A stretch of 64,000 nt of DNA from assembly GCF_047730065.1 (NCBI RefSeq), contig NZ_CP159829.1, positions 1,240,001-1,304,000 of the forward strand. The letters are read 5' to 3'. Each line of letters starts with the position of its first letter. The first letter of the stretch is position 1. Below are positions 35,630 to 45,502 of the stretch, piece by piece. This stretch comes from Njordibacter sp028825405. Its GTDB lineage: Bacteria; Pseudomonadota; Gammaproteobacteria; Pseudomonadales; Balneatricaceae. Under the pieces are notes generated by a model. It searched no databases, had not been told where the DNA came from, and worked only from the letters and a program-made list of their open reading frames with translations. A program made the position numbers and the translations under genes.

Positions 35630-36241
35630 ATGATTGAAGATTATTTAAGCCTATTCGTCAAAGCCGTGTTTGTAGAAAACATGGCGTTGGCATTCTTCTT
35701 GGGCATGTGTACTTTTTTGGCTATTTCCAAGAAGGTTAAAACCGCTATTGGCCTTGGTGTTGCTGTAATTGCAGTGCTCACTATCACGGTACCGGTGAAC
35801 AACTTAATTTATACTTACTTCCTTGCAGATGGTGCTCTTGCTTGGGCAGGTCTGCCTAACGTTAACCTAAGTTTCTTGGGTCTGATCTCTTACATTGGTG
35901 TGATTGCAGCCATTGTGCAAATCATGGAAATGTTGCTTGATAAGTATATGCCAGCTCTTTATAACGCCTTGGGTGTATTCTTGCCCCTGATCACCGTAAA
36001 TTGTGCGATCATGGGAGCGGCCTTGTTTATGGTCGAGCGAGATTATAACTTTGGTGAATCGGTGGTTTATGGTTTTGGAGCGGGTGTAGGCTGGGCGTTA
36101 GCTATTGCCTCCCTTGCTGGCATTCGTGAAAAACTTAAGTACTCAGACGTCCCCGCGGGCCTCCGTGGCCTAGGAATTACCTTTGTGACCGTAGGGTTAA
36201 TGTCACTTGGTTTTATGTCTTTTTCTGGTATCCAATTGTAA
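35630..36241 (+). CDS. nqrE: Na+-translocating NADH:quinone reductase subunit E
   Basis: 203 residues with six hydrophobic segments: FVKAVFVENMALAFFLGMCTFLA near the start and ITVNCAIMGAALFM in the middle, each with the cysteine pair that supports the intramembrane iron centre. Length and spacing in the operon are normal (11 bp after nqrD). Confidence 0.96.
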   Translation: MIEDYLSLFVKAVFVENMALAFFLGMCTFLAISKKVKTAIGLGVAVIAVLTITVPVNNLIYTYFLADGALAWAGLPNVNLSFLGLISYIGVIAAIVQIMEMLLDKYMPALYNALGVFLPLITVNCAIMGAALFMVERDYNFGESVVYGFGAGVGWALAIASLAGIREKLKYSDVPAGLRGLGITFVTVGLMSLGFMSFSGIQL

Positions 36242-36266
36242 CGCGCACTATACAAGGTATTAACGT

Positions 36267-37496
36267 ATGAATAACGAAATCACCCTCGGTGTTTTAATGT
36301 TTACTGCAGTGGTTCTCTCTTTGGTAGCGATCATTCTGGTTGCTCGGGCCCAATTAGTGAGTTCGGGTGCGGTGACTATTAGTATTAACGATGATCCGGA
36401 AAAATCTATTACCGTAGCGGCTGGCGATAAGTTACTACAAACCCTTTCTGCCCAGGGCATCTTTTTAGCTTCAGCCTGCGGTGGTGGTGGCACTTGTGCA
36501 CAATGTCGTTGCATCATCAAAGATGGTGGCGGGTCTATGTTGGCAACTGAAGAAAGTCACTTCACTATGCGTGAAGCCAAAGACGGCTGGCGCTTGTCAT
36601 GCCAAGTTGCTGTCAAGCAAGACATGGTGATTGAAGTTGAAGAAGATGTCTTTGGGGTCAAGCAATGGGAATGTACTGTTGAGTCAAACCCCAATGTTGC
36701 TACATTTATTAAAGAACTCACTTTGCGTTTGCCTGCAGGCGAAAGTGTAGACTTTCGTGCAGGTGGATATGTTCAGTTAGAATGCCCAGCGCATGTGATT
36801 GACTACAAGACCTTTGATATTGAAGAAGAGTATCGGGGAGATTGGGATAAGTTTAACGTTTGGCAACATCAGTCTGTGGTTGGTGAAACGATCATCCGGG
36901 CCTACTCTATGGCTAATTACCCAGAAGAGCAGGGTGTGGTTAAATTTAATATTCGTATCGCGTCTCCACCTCCAGGTAGCAGCGGTATCCCAGCCGGTAA
37001 AATGTCCTCTTATGTGTTCAACTTAAAGCCAGGGGATAAGATGAAAGTTTATGGTCCATTTGGTGAGTTCTTTGCTAAAGATACTGAAGCTGAAATGGTA
37101 TTCATTGGCGGTGGGGCGGGTATGGCACCCATGCGGTCACTCATTTTTGATCAGCTAAAACGTTTAAATTCTACGCGCAAGACATCCTTCTGGTATGGTG
37201 CACGGAGCATGCGTGAGGCTTTTTATGGTGAAGAATACGATGCTCTTGCGGCGGAAAATGAAAACTTCGATTGGCATTTGGCTTTGTCAGATCCGCAACC
37301 CGAAGATAACTGGGATGGCCTTACTGGATTTATTCATAACGTATTGTTTGAAAATTATTTGAAAGACCATGAAGCACCTGAAGATTGTGAGTTCTACATG
37401 TGTGGGCCGCCGATGATGAACGCGGCAGTAGTACAAATGCTTAAAGACCTCGGTGTTGAGGACGAAAATATCATGCTAGATGATTTTGGCGGATAA
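36267..37496 (+). CDS. nqrF: Na+-translocating NADH:quinone reductase subunit F
   Basis: 409 residues. One N-terminal membrane helix (about 7-28), a plant-type [2Fe-2S] domain with C71, C77, C80 and C112, the FAD-binding RAYSMANYP, and the NADH domain with GGGAGMAPMRS and a C-terminal YMCGPPMMN and DDFGG. It is the electron entry subunit. apbE starts inside its last 17 bases. Confidence 0.97.
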   Translation: MNNEITLGVLMFTAVVLSLVAIILVARAQLVSSGAVTISINDDPEKSITVAAGDKLLQTLSAQGIFLASACGGGGTCAQCRCIIKDGGGSMLATEESHFTMREAKDGWRLSCQVAVKQDMVIEVEEDVFGVKQWECTVESNPNVATFIKELTLRLPAGESVDFRAGGYVQLECPAHVIDYKTFDIEEEYRGDWDKFNVWQHQSVVGETIIRAYSMANYPEEQGVVKFNIRIASPPPGSSGIPAGKMSSYVFNLKPGDKMKVYGPFGEFFAKDTEAEMVFIGGGAGMAPMRSLIFDQLKRLNSTRKTSFWYGARSMREAFYGEEYDALAAENENFDWHLALSDPQPEDNWDGLTGFIHNVLFENYLKDHEAPEDCEFYMCGPPMMNAAVVQMLKDLGVEDENIMLDDFGG

Positions 37497-38526
37497 CTTA
37501 AAACTCTCAAAAAAATTTGGCCTGGCAACATGGTGGGTATTATTACTCATCGTCTTGCTGGGCTGTTCTGCGTCTGACGAACCGAAAATTGAAGCCCTTA
37601 CGGGTCTATCTATGGGCACCAGTTATACGGTCAAATGGGTCAATAAGGAAGGTGAAGATAGGCCTGAGGTGTCACAGGGAGTTGCCAATGAGCTGCGCCG
37701 AATTGAAGACAGTATGTCGACTTACATGGATACCTCTGACCTCAGTGGTTTTAATGGTGCCAAAGTTAATCTGTGGCATGCAATACCAGCAGAAATGGCG
37801 GCTCTGGTAGCCCAGTCCCTATCCCTTAGTGAAAAAACCAATGGGGCTTTTGATATTACCATAGGTCCTTTAGTTGATTTATGGGGTTTTGGCCCTCAGC
37901 CTATACCTGCAAAAATTCCTAGCCAAGATGCGCTTGATGCACTGCGGCCTGTGGTGGGTTATCAGCTTTTGCAGGTGCGACAGCAGCCACCTGCTATGCG
38001 CAAACTTGCGCCCAGCACAATCGACCTTTCTGCCATTGCCAAAGGTTATGGGGTTGATGCAGTTGCCTTATGGTTAGAGGCACATGGCATTAATAATTAT
38101 TTAGTTGAGGTGGGAGGTGAGTTGCGTGCCCATGGATTTAAGCTGGATGGATCACCCTGGCGCATTGCCATAGAACACCCAATTGTAGGCGCCCAACAGG
38201 TGTATCAGGTGGTGAAGGTAAATAATATGGCAGTTGCAACCTCTGGCAACTATCGCAATTATTATGAGAAAGATGGTGTGCGCTATTCTCATACCCTTAA
38301 TCCTCTGACTTTAAGGCCTGTGACTCACAATTTGGCTTCTGTAACAGTTATTGATGCGAGTGCTGCTCGAGCCGATGCGTTAGCGACAGCCTTAATGGTG
38401 ATGGGGGGCGAAGACGGAGTAAGTTGGGCTACCATGCATCAAGTGCCAGCTTACTTTATAATGAAAAGAGCTGATGGTTTTGTGGCACAGTCTACAGCAG
38501 GCTTTGATAGTTATTTGGAGAATTGA
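37480..38526 (+). CDS. apbE: FAD:protein FMN transferase ApbE (lipoprotein)
   Basis: 348 residues. A lipobox (VLLLIVLLGC, Cys about 29) marks it as a periplasmic lipoprotein. ApbE-domain text follows: GLSMGTSYTVKW, AFDITIGPLVDLWGFG, DLSAIAKGYGVDAVA, YLVEVGGELRA, and the Mg-binding DARAD-like ASAARADALATALMVMG. It attaches FMN to Thr residues of NqrB and NqrC. Start overlaps nqrF by 17 bases, consistent with coupling. Confidence 0.95.
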   Translation: MILADNLKLSKKFGLATWWVLLLIVLLGCSASDEPKIEALTGLSMGTSYTVKWVNKEGEDRPEVSQGVANELRRIEDSMSTYMDTSDLSGFNGAKVNLWHAIPAEMAALVAQSLSLSEKTNGAFDITIGPLVDLWGFGPQPIPAKIPSQDALDALRPVVGYQLLQVRQQPPAMRKLAPSTIDLSAIAKGYGVDAVALWLEAHGINNYLVEVGGELRAHGFKLDGSPWRIAIEHPIVGAQQVYQVVKVNNMAVATSGNYRNYYEKDGVRYSHTLNPLTLRPVTHNLASVTVIDASAARADALATALMVMGGEDGVSWATMHQVPAYFIMKRADGFVAQSTAGFDSYLEN

Positions 38527-38781
38527 ATGGAAACTATGATTTTATCTTTTGTCATCTTACTGTTAATCGTTGGAGGTATGGCAATCGGTGTGTTGATGGG
38601 AGGTAAGCCAATTGCAGGATCTTGTGGGGGCATGACAGCCTTAGGCATGGACGTGGCCTGTGACGTGTGCAAAGGCGACCCAGAAGTGTGCGAAACAGAA
38701 CAGCAAAAGGCCATCAAAGCCGATAACATATCTCAAACTCCATCAGATGATAATAGTTATGATGTGGGCCGATCAAAATAA
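38527..38781 (+). CDS. nqrM: Na+-NQR maturation protein NqrM
   Basis: 84 residues: one N-terminal membrane helix (about 3-22), then KPIAGSCGGM and the cysteine-rich DVACDVCKGDPEVCE. These four-plus cysteines match the NqrM (DUF539) family, which delivers the intramembrane iron to NqrD/NqrE. It starts immediately after the apbE stop codon. Confidence 0.93.
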   Translation: METMILSFVILLLIVGGMAIGVLMGGKPIAGSCGGMTALGMDVACDVCKGDPEVCETEQQKAIKADNISQTPSDDNSYDVGRSK

Positions 38782-38835
38782 TGACTCAATCTACTTTAGT
38801 AACCTAATAAAAAAGATCAGCAAAGAGAGAAACAC

Positions 38836-40239
38836 ATGGCAAGTTATGAGTACGATTTAGTCGTTATTGGCACCGGACCTGCGGGTGAGGCTGCGGCGAT
38901 TAATGCGGCTAAATTAGGTCGTAAAGTTGCTGTGGTAGAAATGCGAGATCAAGTGGGTGGTGGCTGTGCCCACAAAGGTACGATTCCTTCTAAGGCTTTG
39001 CGTCATGCTGTAAAACAAATCATTGAGTTTAATACCAATACTTTATTCCGTGTCATTGGTGAACCTAAAAACTTCTCTTTTCCTCAGGTACTCAAAACTG
39101 CCAGTGAAGTCATCGCTAAACAAGTGATGCTGCACACACAGTTTTATGCCCGTAATCGTGTGGACGTGTTTTTTGGTTTTGCTCGCTTTTTAGACCCCAA
39201 CAACATTGAAATTATAGGCAGTGAAGGCAGTGAAAACTTACGCTTTGAGCAGGCAGTCATTGCTACAGGCTCGAGTCCCTATGAGCCCGAGGATGTAGAT
39301 TTTTCTCATGACCGCATTTATACCAGTGATACGGTACTTAACCTCAAGCATACGCCACGCTCATTGATTATTTATGGAGCAGGAGTCATTGGTTCTGAAT
39401 ATGCTTCAATTTTTGCAGGCTTAGGTGTAAAAGTTGAATTAGTTGATAACCGTGCTAACTTGCTTGAATTTCTTGACGTTGAAATATCTGATTCACTTAG
39501 CTATCACTTGCGAAATAATGGTGTGCGTATCCGCCATAATGAAACCTATAAGACGGTCATAGCAGACGACACTGCGGTATCAATAGAGTTAGAGTCTGGC
39601 AAACGCATCTGTGCTGATATGCTGCTATTCTGTAATGGACGCTCTGGTAATACTAAAAACCTGGGGCTAGAAAATTTAGGTATTGAGACCAATAGTCGTG
39701 GTCAATTAGAAATTGATCAACGTTATCAAACTAGTGTAGAGGGCATCTACGCAGCTGGCGATGTTGTGGGCTGGCCCAGTTTAGCTTCGGCTGCCTATGA
39801 CCAAGGCCGATCAGCGGCCACAGATTTGCTAGGTTTGCCTGGCGTTCGATTTGTAGATGATGTACCGACAGGGATCTATACTATCCCAGAAATTAGTTCG
39901 TTAGGTAAAACTGAAGAGCAACTAACAGCAGAAAAAGTACCTTATGAAGTGGGCCAAGCCTTTTTCAAAGACCTTGCTAGAGCACAAATTAGTGGCGAAG
40001 TGGTGGGTATGCTAAAGATATTGTTTAATCGTGAAACCTACGAGATTTTAGGTATCCATTGCTTTGGTGACCGAGCCTCAGAAATTATTCATATCGGTCA
40101 AGCCATCATGAATCAAAAAGGGGACGCAAATACTATTGAGTACTTTGTGAGTAATACCTTTAATTTTCCCACGATGGCAGAAGCCTATCGTGTAGCGGCT
40201 CAGTTAGGCCTTAACAGAGCGCGACAAGTTAATAACTAA
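38836..40239 (+). CDS. sthA: Soluble pyridine nucleotide transhydrogenase
   Basis: 467 residues. FAD motif VVIGTGPAGEAAAINAAKLG; the redox region reads GGGCAHKGTIPSKALRH with C44 and Thr where disulfide reductases have the second Cys. That loss is diagnostic for SthA as opposed to lipoamide dehydrogenase. The NAD(P) Rossmann IYGAGVIGSEYASIFAGLG and the dimerisation domain follow. It re-oxidises NADPH with NAD+. Same place downstream of nqr as in Pseudomonas. Confidence 0.95.
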   Translation: MASYEYDLVVIGTGPAGEAAAINAAKLGRKVAVVEMRDQVGGGCAHKGTIPSKALRHAVKQIIEFNTNTLFRVIGEPKNFSFPQVLKTASEVIAKQVMLHTQFYARNRVDVFFGFARFLDPNNIEIIGSEGSENLRFEQAVIATGSSPYEPEDVDFSHDRIYTSDTVLNLKHTPRSLIIYGAGVIGSEYASIFAGLGVKVELVDNRANLLEFLDVEISDSLSYHLRNNGVRIRHNETYKTVIADDTAVSIELESGKRICADMLLFCNGRSGNTKNLGLENLGIETNSRGQLEIDQRYQTSVEGIYAAGDVVGWPSLASAAYDQGRSAATDLLGLPGVRFVDDVPTGIYTIPEISSLGKTEEQLTAEKVPYEVGQAFFKDLARAQISGEVVGMLKILFNRETYEILGIHCFGDRASEIIHIGQAIMNQKGDANTIEYFVSNTFNFPTMAEAYRVAAQLGLNRARQVNN

Positions 40240-40294
40240 GCCAAAATGATTAAGCCTGTCACGGGGCGGGTCTTTATATCCCAATAGGTAACTT

Positions 40295-41536
40295 ATGTTT
40301 CAATCCATTGCTTTGACTGTTGGCCTAAGATACACCCGAGCTCAGCGGCAAAATCACTTTATTTCTTTTATTTCCCTCATCTCTATGTTGGGCTTAGTGC
40401 TGGGTGTGACCGTGCTTATTTTAGTACTGTCGGTAATGAATGGCTTTGATCAAGAACTCAGGCAGCGTATTTTAGGTATGGTGCCTCATGCGATTGTGCA
40501 AACTGCACAGCCGGTGATGGACTGGCAACAACCTGCTGCCTTGGCCATGCAGGTTGAGGGTGTGGTTGGAGTGGCTCCTTTTGTGCATGGCCAGGGCATG
40601 TTTAGCAATTTTGGCAGGGTAAAACCTGTCCTGTTTCATGGTATTGAGCCCGAGGCAGAAGCTAGAGTCTCCATATTGCCCAACCATATGACACAAGGGT
40701 CTGTGTCAGACTTAAAGGCGGGAGAATTTAATATTCTCATGGGTGACCTGTTAGCTCGTCAATTAGGTGCGAGCGTGGGTGACAAGGTCACTTTGTTTTT
40801 ACCTGAAGCCTCGTTATCTGTGGCCGGTATTATTCCCAGATTAAAGCGTTTTACCTTGGTTGGTATTTTTAAAGTTGGTGCTGAGCTGGACGCTAATTTA
40901 GCTATTATGCACATTGCTGATGCAAGTAAGCTTAAACGGTTAGGTGGTGGGGCAGAGGGCTTGCGCTTAAAGTTAGATGATTTATTTACTGCTCCAGAAA
41001 AAGCAAAACAAGTGGCATTAAAACTGCCTGGGCAATATTGGACTAATGACTGGACCCGCACCCATGGTAGTTTATTCCAAGCTATTCAGCTAGAACGCCG
41101 TATGTTAGGACTGTTGTTAATGCTTGTAGTCGCTGTAGCAGCATTTAATATTGTTTCCACATTAGTCATGCTTGTGGTTGAAAAACAGGCTGATATCGCA
41201 ATTTTGAGAACTTTGGGGGCAAGCCAAAGGGATGTTATGGGTATTTTTATTGTGCAAGGGAGTATTATTGGATTTTTAGGCACCTTAATGGGCACCTTAA
41301 TAGGCGTTGTGCTGGCATTAAATATTACCAGTTTGGTGGACTGGGCTGAACGCATATTTGGTTTTAAAGTACTCAGTGCTGAAGTTTATTTTATTAGTTA
41401 TTTTCCATCTCAAGTCAAACTTGAAGATGTATTGGTGATCAGTATTGGGTCCTTCGTTCTTTGCGTAATGGCGACCCTTTATCCAGCTTGGCGAGCTTCA
41501 AAAGTAGAGCCAGCAGAGGTATTACGTTATGAGTAA
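40295..41536 (+). CDS. lolC: LolC/LolE (possibly LolF)-type lipoprotein release permease
   Basis: 413 residues. FtsX-like architecture: N-terminal helix (GLRYTRAQRQNHFISFISLISMLGLVLGVTVLILVLSVMNGFDQEL), a periplasmic domain of about 200 residues, and three C-terminal helices ending VMATLYPAWRASKVEPAEVLRYE. It takes mature lipoproteins from the inner membrane to LolA. Only one such gene is next to lolD, whereas Pseudomonas and E. coli have lolC and lolE flanking lolD; a homodimeric LolF arrangement is possible. It overlaps lolD by 8 bases. Confidence 0.9.
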   Translation: MFQSIALTVGLRYTRAQRQNHFISFISLISMLGLVLGVTVLILVLSVMNGFDQELRQRILGMVPHAIVQTAQPVMDWQQPAALAMQVEGVVGVAPFVHGQGMFSNFGRVKPVLFHGIEPEAEARVSILPNHMTQGSVSDLKAGEFNILMGDLLARQLGASVGDKVTLFLPEASLSVAGIIPRLKRFTLVGIFKVGAELDANLAIMHIADASKLKRLGGGAEGLRLKLDDLFTAPEKAKQVALKLPGQYWTNDWTRTHGSLFQAIQLERRMLGLLLMLVVAVAAFNIVSTLVMLVVEKQADIAILRTLGASQRDVMGIFIVQGSIIGFLGTLMGTLIGVVLALNITSLVDWAERIFGFKVLSAEVYFISYFPSQVKLEDVLVISIGSFVLCVMATLYPAWRASKVEPAEVLRYE

Positions 41537-42212
41537 TTGGGTTCTGCAGGCGACTGGTTTAGTCAAGTCGTTTAAGGATGGCGAGCTTCAAGTGGATGTG
41601 CTCAAGGGGCTGGATTTAGAGCTAGTTGAGGCTCAAAGTATGGCTATCATTGGTAGTTCAGGGTCTGGCAAAAGTACCCTGTTACAATTACTAGCGGGTC
41701 TTGAGCAGCCTGATGCTGGGAAGGTATCAGTGGTCGGAGAGTGTTTATCAGATTTGAACGGTAATCAAGCGGCCAAGTTACGCAATCAGCACTTGGGTTT
41801 TGTATTCCAATTTCATCATTTGTTAGCCGAATTTAGTGCTTTAGAAAACGTCATGCTACCCCATATGATGGCAGGTAATAAGCCGGCTGAAGCAGAAATA
41901 AAAGCGGTATCTATGCTTCAAAGGGTAGGTTTAGGAGAGCGTGTTGGGCATAGGCCTGGAGCGCTATCTGGCGGAGAGCGCCAGCGTGTAGCCATTGCGC
42001 GCGCATTAATTAATGAGCCCGCATGTTTGCTAATGGATGAACCCACAGGTAATTTAGACAGGCACAATGCTCAACAAACTTTGAGTCTATTGAAACAACT
42101 CCAAGGGGATCTGGGCACGGCGTTTGTGGCAGTCACTCATGACCTTCATTTAGCGGGTCAGCTAGACTCTCAGTTAAGTTTACAAGACGGTGTCTTAGTC
42201 CGTTACCAATAA
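41529..42212 (+). CDS. lolD: Lipoprotein-releasing ABC transporter ATPase LolD
   Basis: 227 residues. Walker A GSSGSGKST (about 38-46), Q-loop QFHHLLAEFSALENVMLP (the LolD-typical segment), signature LSGGERQRVAIARAL, Walker B CLLMDEPTGNLD. It powers lipoprotein extraction with the adjacent LolC/E-type permease. All motifs are intact. Confidence 0.96.
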   Translation: MSNWVLQATGLVKSFKDGELQVDVLKGLDLELVEAQSMAIIGSSGSGKSTLLQLLAGLEQPDAGKVSVVGECLSDLNGNQAAKLRNQHLGFVFQFHHLLAEFSALENVMLPHMMAGNKPAEAEIKAVSMLQRVGLGERVGHRPGALSGGERQRVAIARALINEPACLLMDEPTGNLDRHNAQQTLSLLKQLQGDLGTAFVAVTHDLHLAGQLDSQLSLQDGVLVRYQ

Positions 42213-42232
42213 CAATATCAATATCAATAACG

Positions 42233-42739
42233 TTAACGTTTACGTTTGAGCCAATTACGCTTGACTTGCCAGCTCCAAAGCAGTTGCACGGTAAAAAAAG
42301 TCACCACTGCTAAGATTAACCCACCCGCCAAAGAACCCGCATAAAGGGGTTTCCATAGAATGTGTAATTGATGGAATAACCAGCTTCTAGACCACTCAAA
42401 ATCCAAGTTATAGGCTGGAGTTTGCAACATCCAAGCTCCAAACTTGTAATTGGCATAAAGTATGGGCGCCATGGTGAGTGGATTACTGACCCACACCAAA
42501 GCCACAGACAAAGGAATGTTGGCTTTCCAAACTAAGGCTATGGCAGCAGCTAGCAACATCTGTAGGGGCATAGGGATCATGCAACAAAAAAGGCCTATAG
42601 CGCAGCCCCTAGCCACACTTGTGCGTTTGAATCCCCACAATTTTGTATCGTGCATTACCCTATTTAACCATCTCAGCGACTGATATTGGCTCAGTTTTTT
42701 TGGATCTGGGCTAATGCGTTTGAAAAACTTACGCGGCAT
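42233..42739 (-). CDS. DUF2062 family membrane protein
   Basis: 168 residues. Family text is visible: ARGCAIGLFCCMIPMPLQMLLAAAIALVWKANIPLSVALVWVSNPLTMAPILYANYKFG, with two or three membrane helices around 45-110 and one near 140-158. The function is unknown. The same gene lies between lolE and comEC in Pseudomonas; here it is convergent with lolD and divergent from comEC. Confidence 0.88.
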   Translation of the reverse strand: MPRKFFKRISPDPKKLSQYQSLRWLNRVMHDTKLWGFKRTSVARGCAIGLFCCMIPMPLQMLLAAAIALVWKANIPLSVALVWVSNPLTMAPILYANYKFGAWMLQTPAYNLDFEWSRSWLFHQLHILWKPLYAGSLAGGLILAVVTFFTVQLLWSWQVKRNWLKRKR

Positions 42740-42859
42740 GTACTAACCTTATTCTAAGTGGGAGGAAAGGCGTTGATTTCGAGCGTAAGCCTTAACCTAC
42801 TAATTATGCGCTTATATACAAACTAAACCAAGGTTTAGGGTGCTCAAGGATGAGACTTT

Positions 42860-45288
42860 ATGTATATTAATGGTTTGTTTTTGTTACTTTTTTGGTGTCT
42901 GGGTTGGGCTCAATTTGGATTTATAAATAGCCTTTATCTAATCATCCTTTTATTGGTTGGACTTTTATTCGGTTATACTCGCCGCAAAGCGATGACAGCG
43001 CTGTTAGTTTTTTTGCTAGCCAGTGTTCTTCAGTATCAACTTATTTCCATTCAATACCCCCTCCCATGGGCGCGCAAAGACCTGCGGATGGAGGCTTGTG
43101 TGACGGAGTTAAGTAGGAGTCAGGCTGGCATCAGCCTGATGTTAAGTGATGCACAAATCGATATCCCCTCACTGCAAATGCATAAGCCTGCTAAACCCAC
43201 TTATTTAGCTAGACCACAAGTGTTAGGTAGCAATGTGAAAGTGACGATTTACCCATTTGCAAAGGCTGCTCAGCCTCAACTAAATGGTTTCGACCAAGCC
43301 TTGGGTCTAGGGTATTTAATGGGTCGTAAAGTAGAGCTGATTGTGCGTTTAAAAGGGCCAAAAAACTTACAAAACCCAGAGCATTTCGATTATGTGCGGT
43401 GGCGTCAGTTAAGGGGGCAAGTGGCGTCTGGGTATGTGAAACAATGGCTTGCTACTGGGGGTGCTTGCAATAGCTGGAACTGGCCAAAATTATATTTGGA
43501 TAAACTACGTCAAAGCCTATGGCAGCATATCCAAGACTTTACTGAAATACATGCCATGTCGTCTGTGTCTGTCGCGCTTTGGGGGGCTCTTATGTTGGGG
43601 CAGACATCAGCTTTAAGTGCACAGCAATGGCGAGTTTTAGCTGCTTCTGGCACTACCCATTTGCTGGTCATTTCTGGACTCCATGTGGGTTTAGTGGCTG
43701 GGTTAGTCATGCTATTGATGCGTCTATTAACATTTCCTTTTGGTATTAACAGTAGTCTGGGTCTTCGAGTAGGTGCTTGGGTTGGTCTTGGAGCAGCTAT
43801 TGGTTTCGCGCTATTGAGTGGCTTTGGGTTACCTGCTCAATGTGCGGTTATAATGCTTGTTGGTCTCATGTTGGGTTTGATGTGGGGCTTACAGTTGAGT
43901 TTTACCCAGCGCTTATTTATCGCCTTTTTTGTGACCTTAGTCTTACAACCGTTAAGCGCGTTTAGTCTAGGATTTTGGTTATCTTACACCGCCGTTCTGG
44001 CCTTAGGTCTAGTATGGTATGGGTCTTCTAACCAAGGTTGGCGACATCGAATCATGCCGTTGTTTGCTGCCCAAGCAGCCTTGTCTTTGTTGGTATTGCC
44101 GGTGATTGCCATAGGGACTGGTAATATAAGCTTGGTTAGCCCCTTAGTAAACCTATTCTTAGTACCTCTTTTTTGTTTATTGTTTATTCCAGCCCTACTA
44201 CTTATTAGTATTACGGCAATATTTACGCCTCTTGATCCCACTTTTTTTATGGGTATCGATGTGACCTTTGCAGTGCTATGGAAAGGGCTTGAAACTGTCG
44301 CAAGCCTAGCATGGGCAACGGTTTTTGTTGGCCAACTGCCTATTGCCATATTTGTATCTATATTTATAGTCGCCTTGCTGTGCCTTTTAATGAGACGATG
44401 GCATTGGCCACTATTGCTATTGCTGATGCCTCTGGTGCTTTTTAAAACTCTTGAAGTCTCGCAAATTAACGCCCCTAAATATGCACGCCTTAATGAGTTG
44501 CCTGTGGTCATCACGCTACTAGATGTGGGCCAGGGCTTGAGTGTGTGGGTGCGCCAAGGCAAACACAATATGCTTTATGATGTGGGTAATTATTACCTTA
44601 GTGGTTTTAATTTTGTTGATGCTGTGATCTTGCCCGAGATGCGTTCGGAGGGGTACAGCAACTTGACCTAGTCGTAATCAGTCATTGGGATATGGACCAT
44701 AGTGGTGGTCTAGAAACTTTATTGCAGCAACAAACCGTGCAGCGACTCCTATTGCCCTCTGAGCGTAACTTAAAACGCGAACAGAACTTAGGCTCTAAAG
44801 TCGCAAACACCAGTCGATGCGCCAGCACAGCTTGGCAAAATCTTTGGCAAGATAGCTCTAGTCAACTTCTGTGGCGCCAAATTGCTTTAGCCGAACAAGG
44901 TTTGCAGGGTAATAATGCCTCCTGTGTCATATTACTCCATGTTTTTGGACGTCAGGTATTAATTACTGGAGATATTGAAGCTAAGGGGGAAGGCAAGCTA
45001 CTAGAAATGATTGATAAACTAGATTTGACTTCATTGGCGAGTGAGGTACTAATTGCGCCTCACCATGGCAGTAAAACTTCATCTACCGAAGCCTTTCTGG
45101 CTCATGTAAGGCCAGCGTATGTGTTAGTGTCTGCAGGTAAAAATAACCCTTATGGCCACCCTCATAAAAATAAAACCAAGGCATATTGGGAACAGGGTAG
45201 TCAGTGGTATAACACAGGGCGCCACGGCCAAATAAAGATGGTGTTTAACCCTACTGGTGAATATCAAGTGCTGCCGTTTTCACCTTAG
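42860..45288 (+). pseudogene. comEC: DNA uptake channel ComEC/Rec2, frameshifted
   Basis: The first frame (42860-44671) encodes 603 residues: N-terminal OB-like part, the competence helices with HLLVISGLHVGLVAG, and the start of the metallo-beta-lactamase-like domain (LLDVGQGLSVWV). After the G-run at 44650-44653 it reads MRSEGYSNLT and stops. The next frame continues the family text without loss: VQQLDLVVISHWDMDHSGG, then the APHHGSKTSS and SAGKNNPYGHPH motifs to the stop at 45288. Restoring one base in the G-run gives one gene of about 809 codons. The channel part stays intact but the hydrolase-like domain is detached unless the shift is a sequence error. Confidence 0.9.
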
Positions 45289-45292
45289 GTTC

Positions 45293-45335
45293 ACCCTAGA
45301 TGAGCCCTAGACGAGCCTTAGATGAGCCCTAGATT
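45293..45335. repeat. 11-bp tandem repeat, four imperfect copies
   Basis: Units ACCCTAGATG, AGCCCTAGACG, AGCCTTAGATG and AGCCCTAGATT follow each other just after the comEC stop. The consensus is AGCCCTAGATG, with one or two differences per copy. The rest of the 214-bp space to lpxK shows no gene. In Pseudomonas this position holds exbB/exbD-type genes. Confidence 0.75.
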
Positions 45336-45502
45336 AGTGAAGTGAGCTGCACACAAGGGTTTGATATAAGTGCTTGATAGCGTTCTGGTGTGGGTTATAA
45401 TGAGCACGTCAAGGTATGCATTACTCAATTAAGTGGCGCTATGTCCAAAATCAGCTTCAGACCAGCTATTTGATAGCTACATGGCAAACAAACGTTCACT
45501 AG

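Noticed and set aside
44650..44653. Programmed ribosomal frameshift in comEC
   Set aside because: The G-run context does not give a canonical slippery heptamer, no downstream hairpin stands out, and I know no precedent for comEC recoding; indel or sequence error is simpler.
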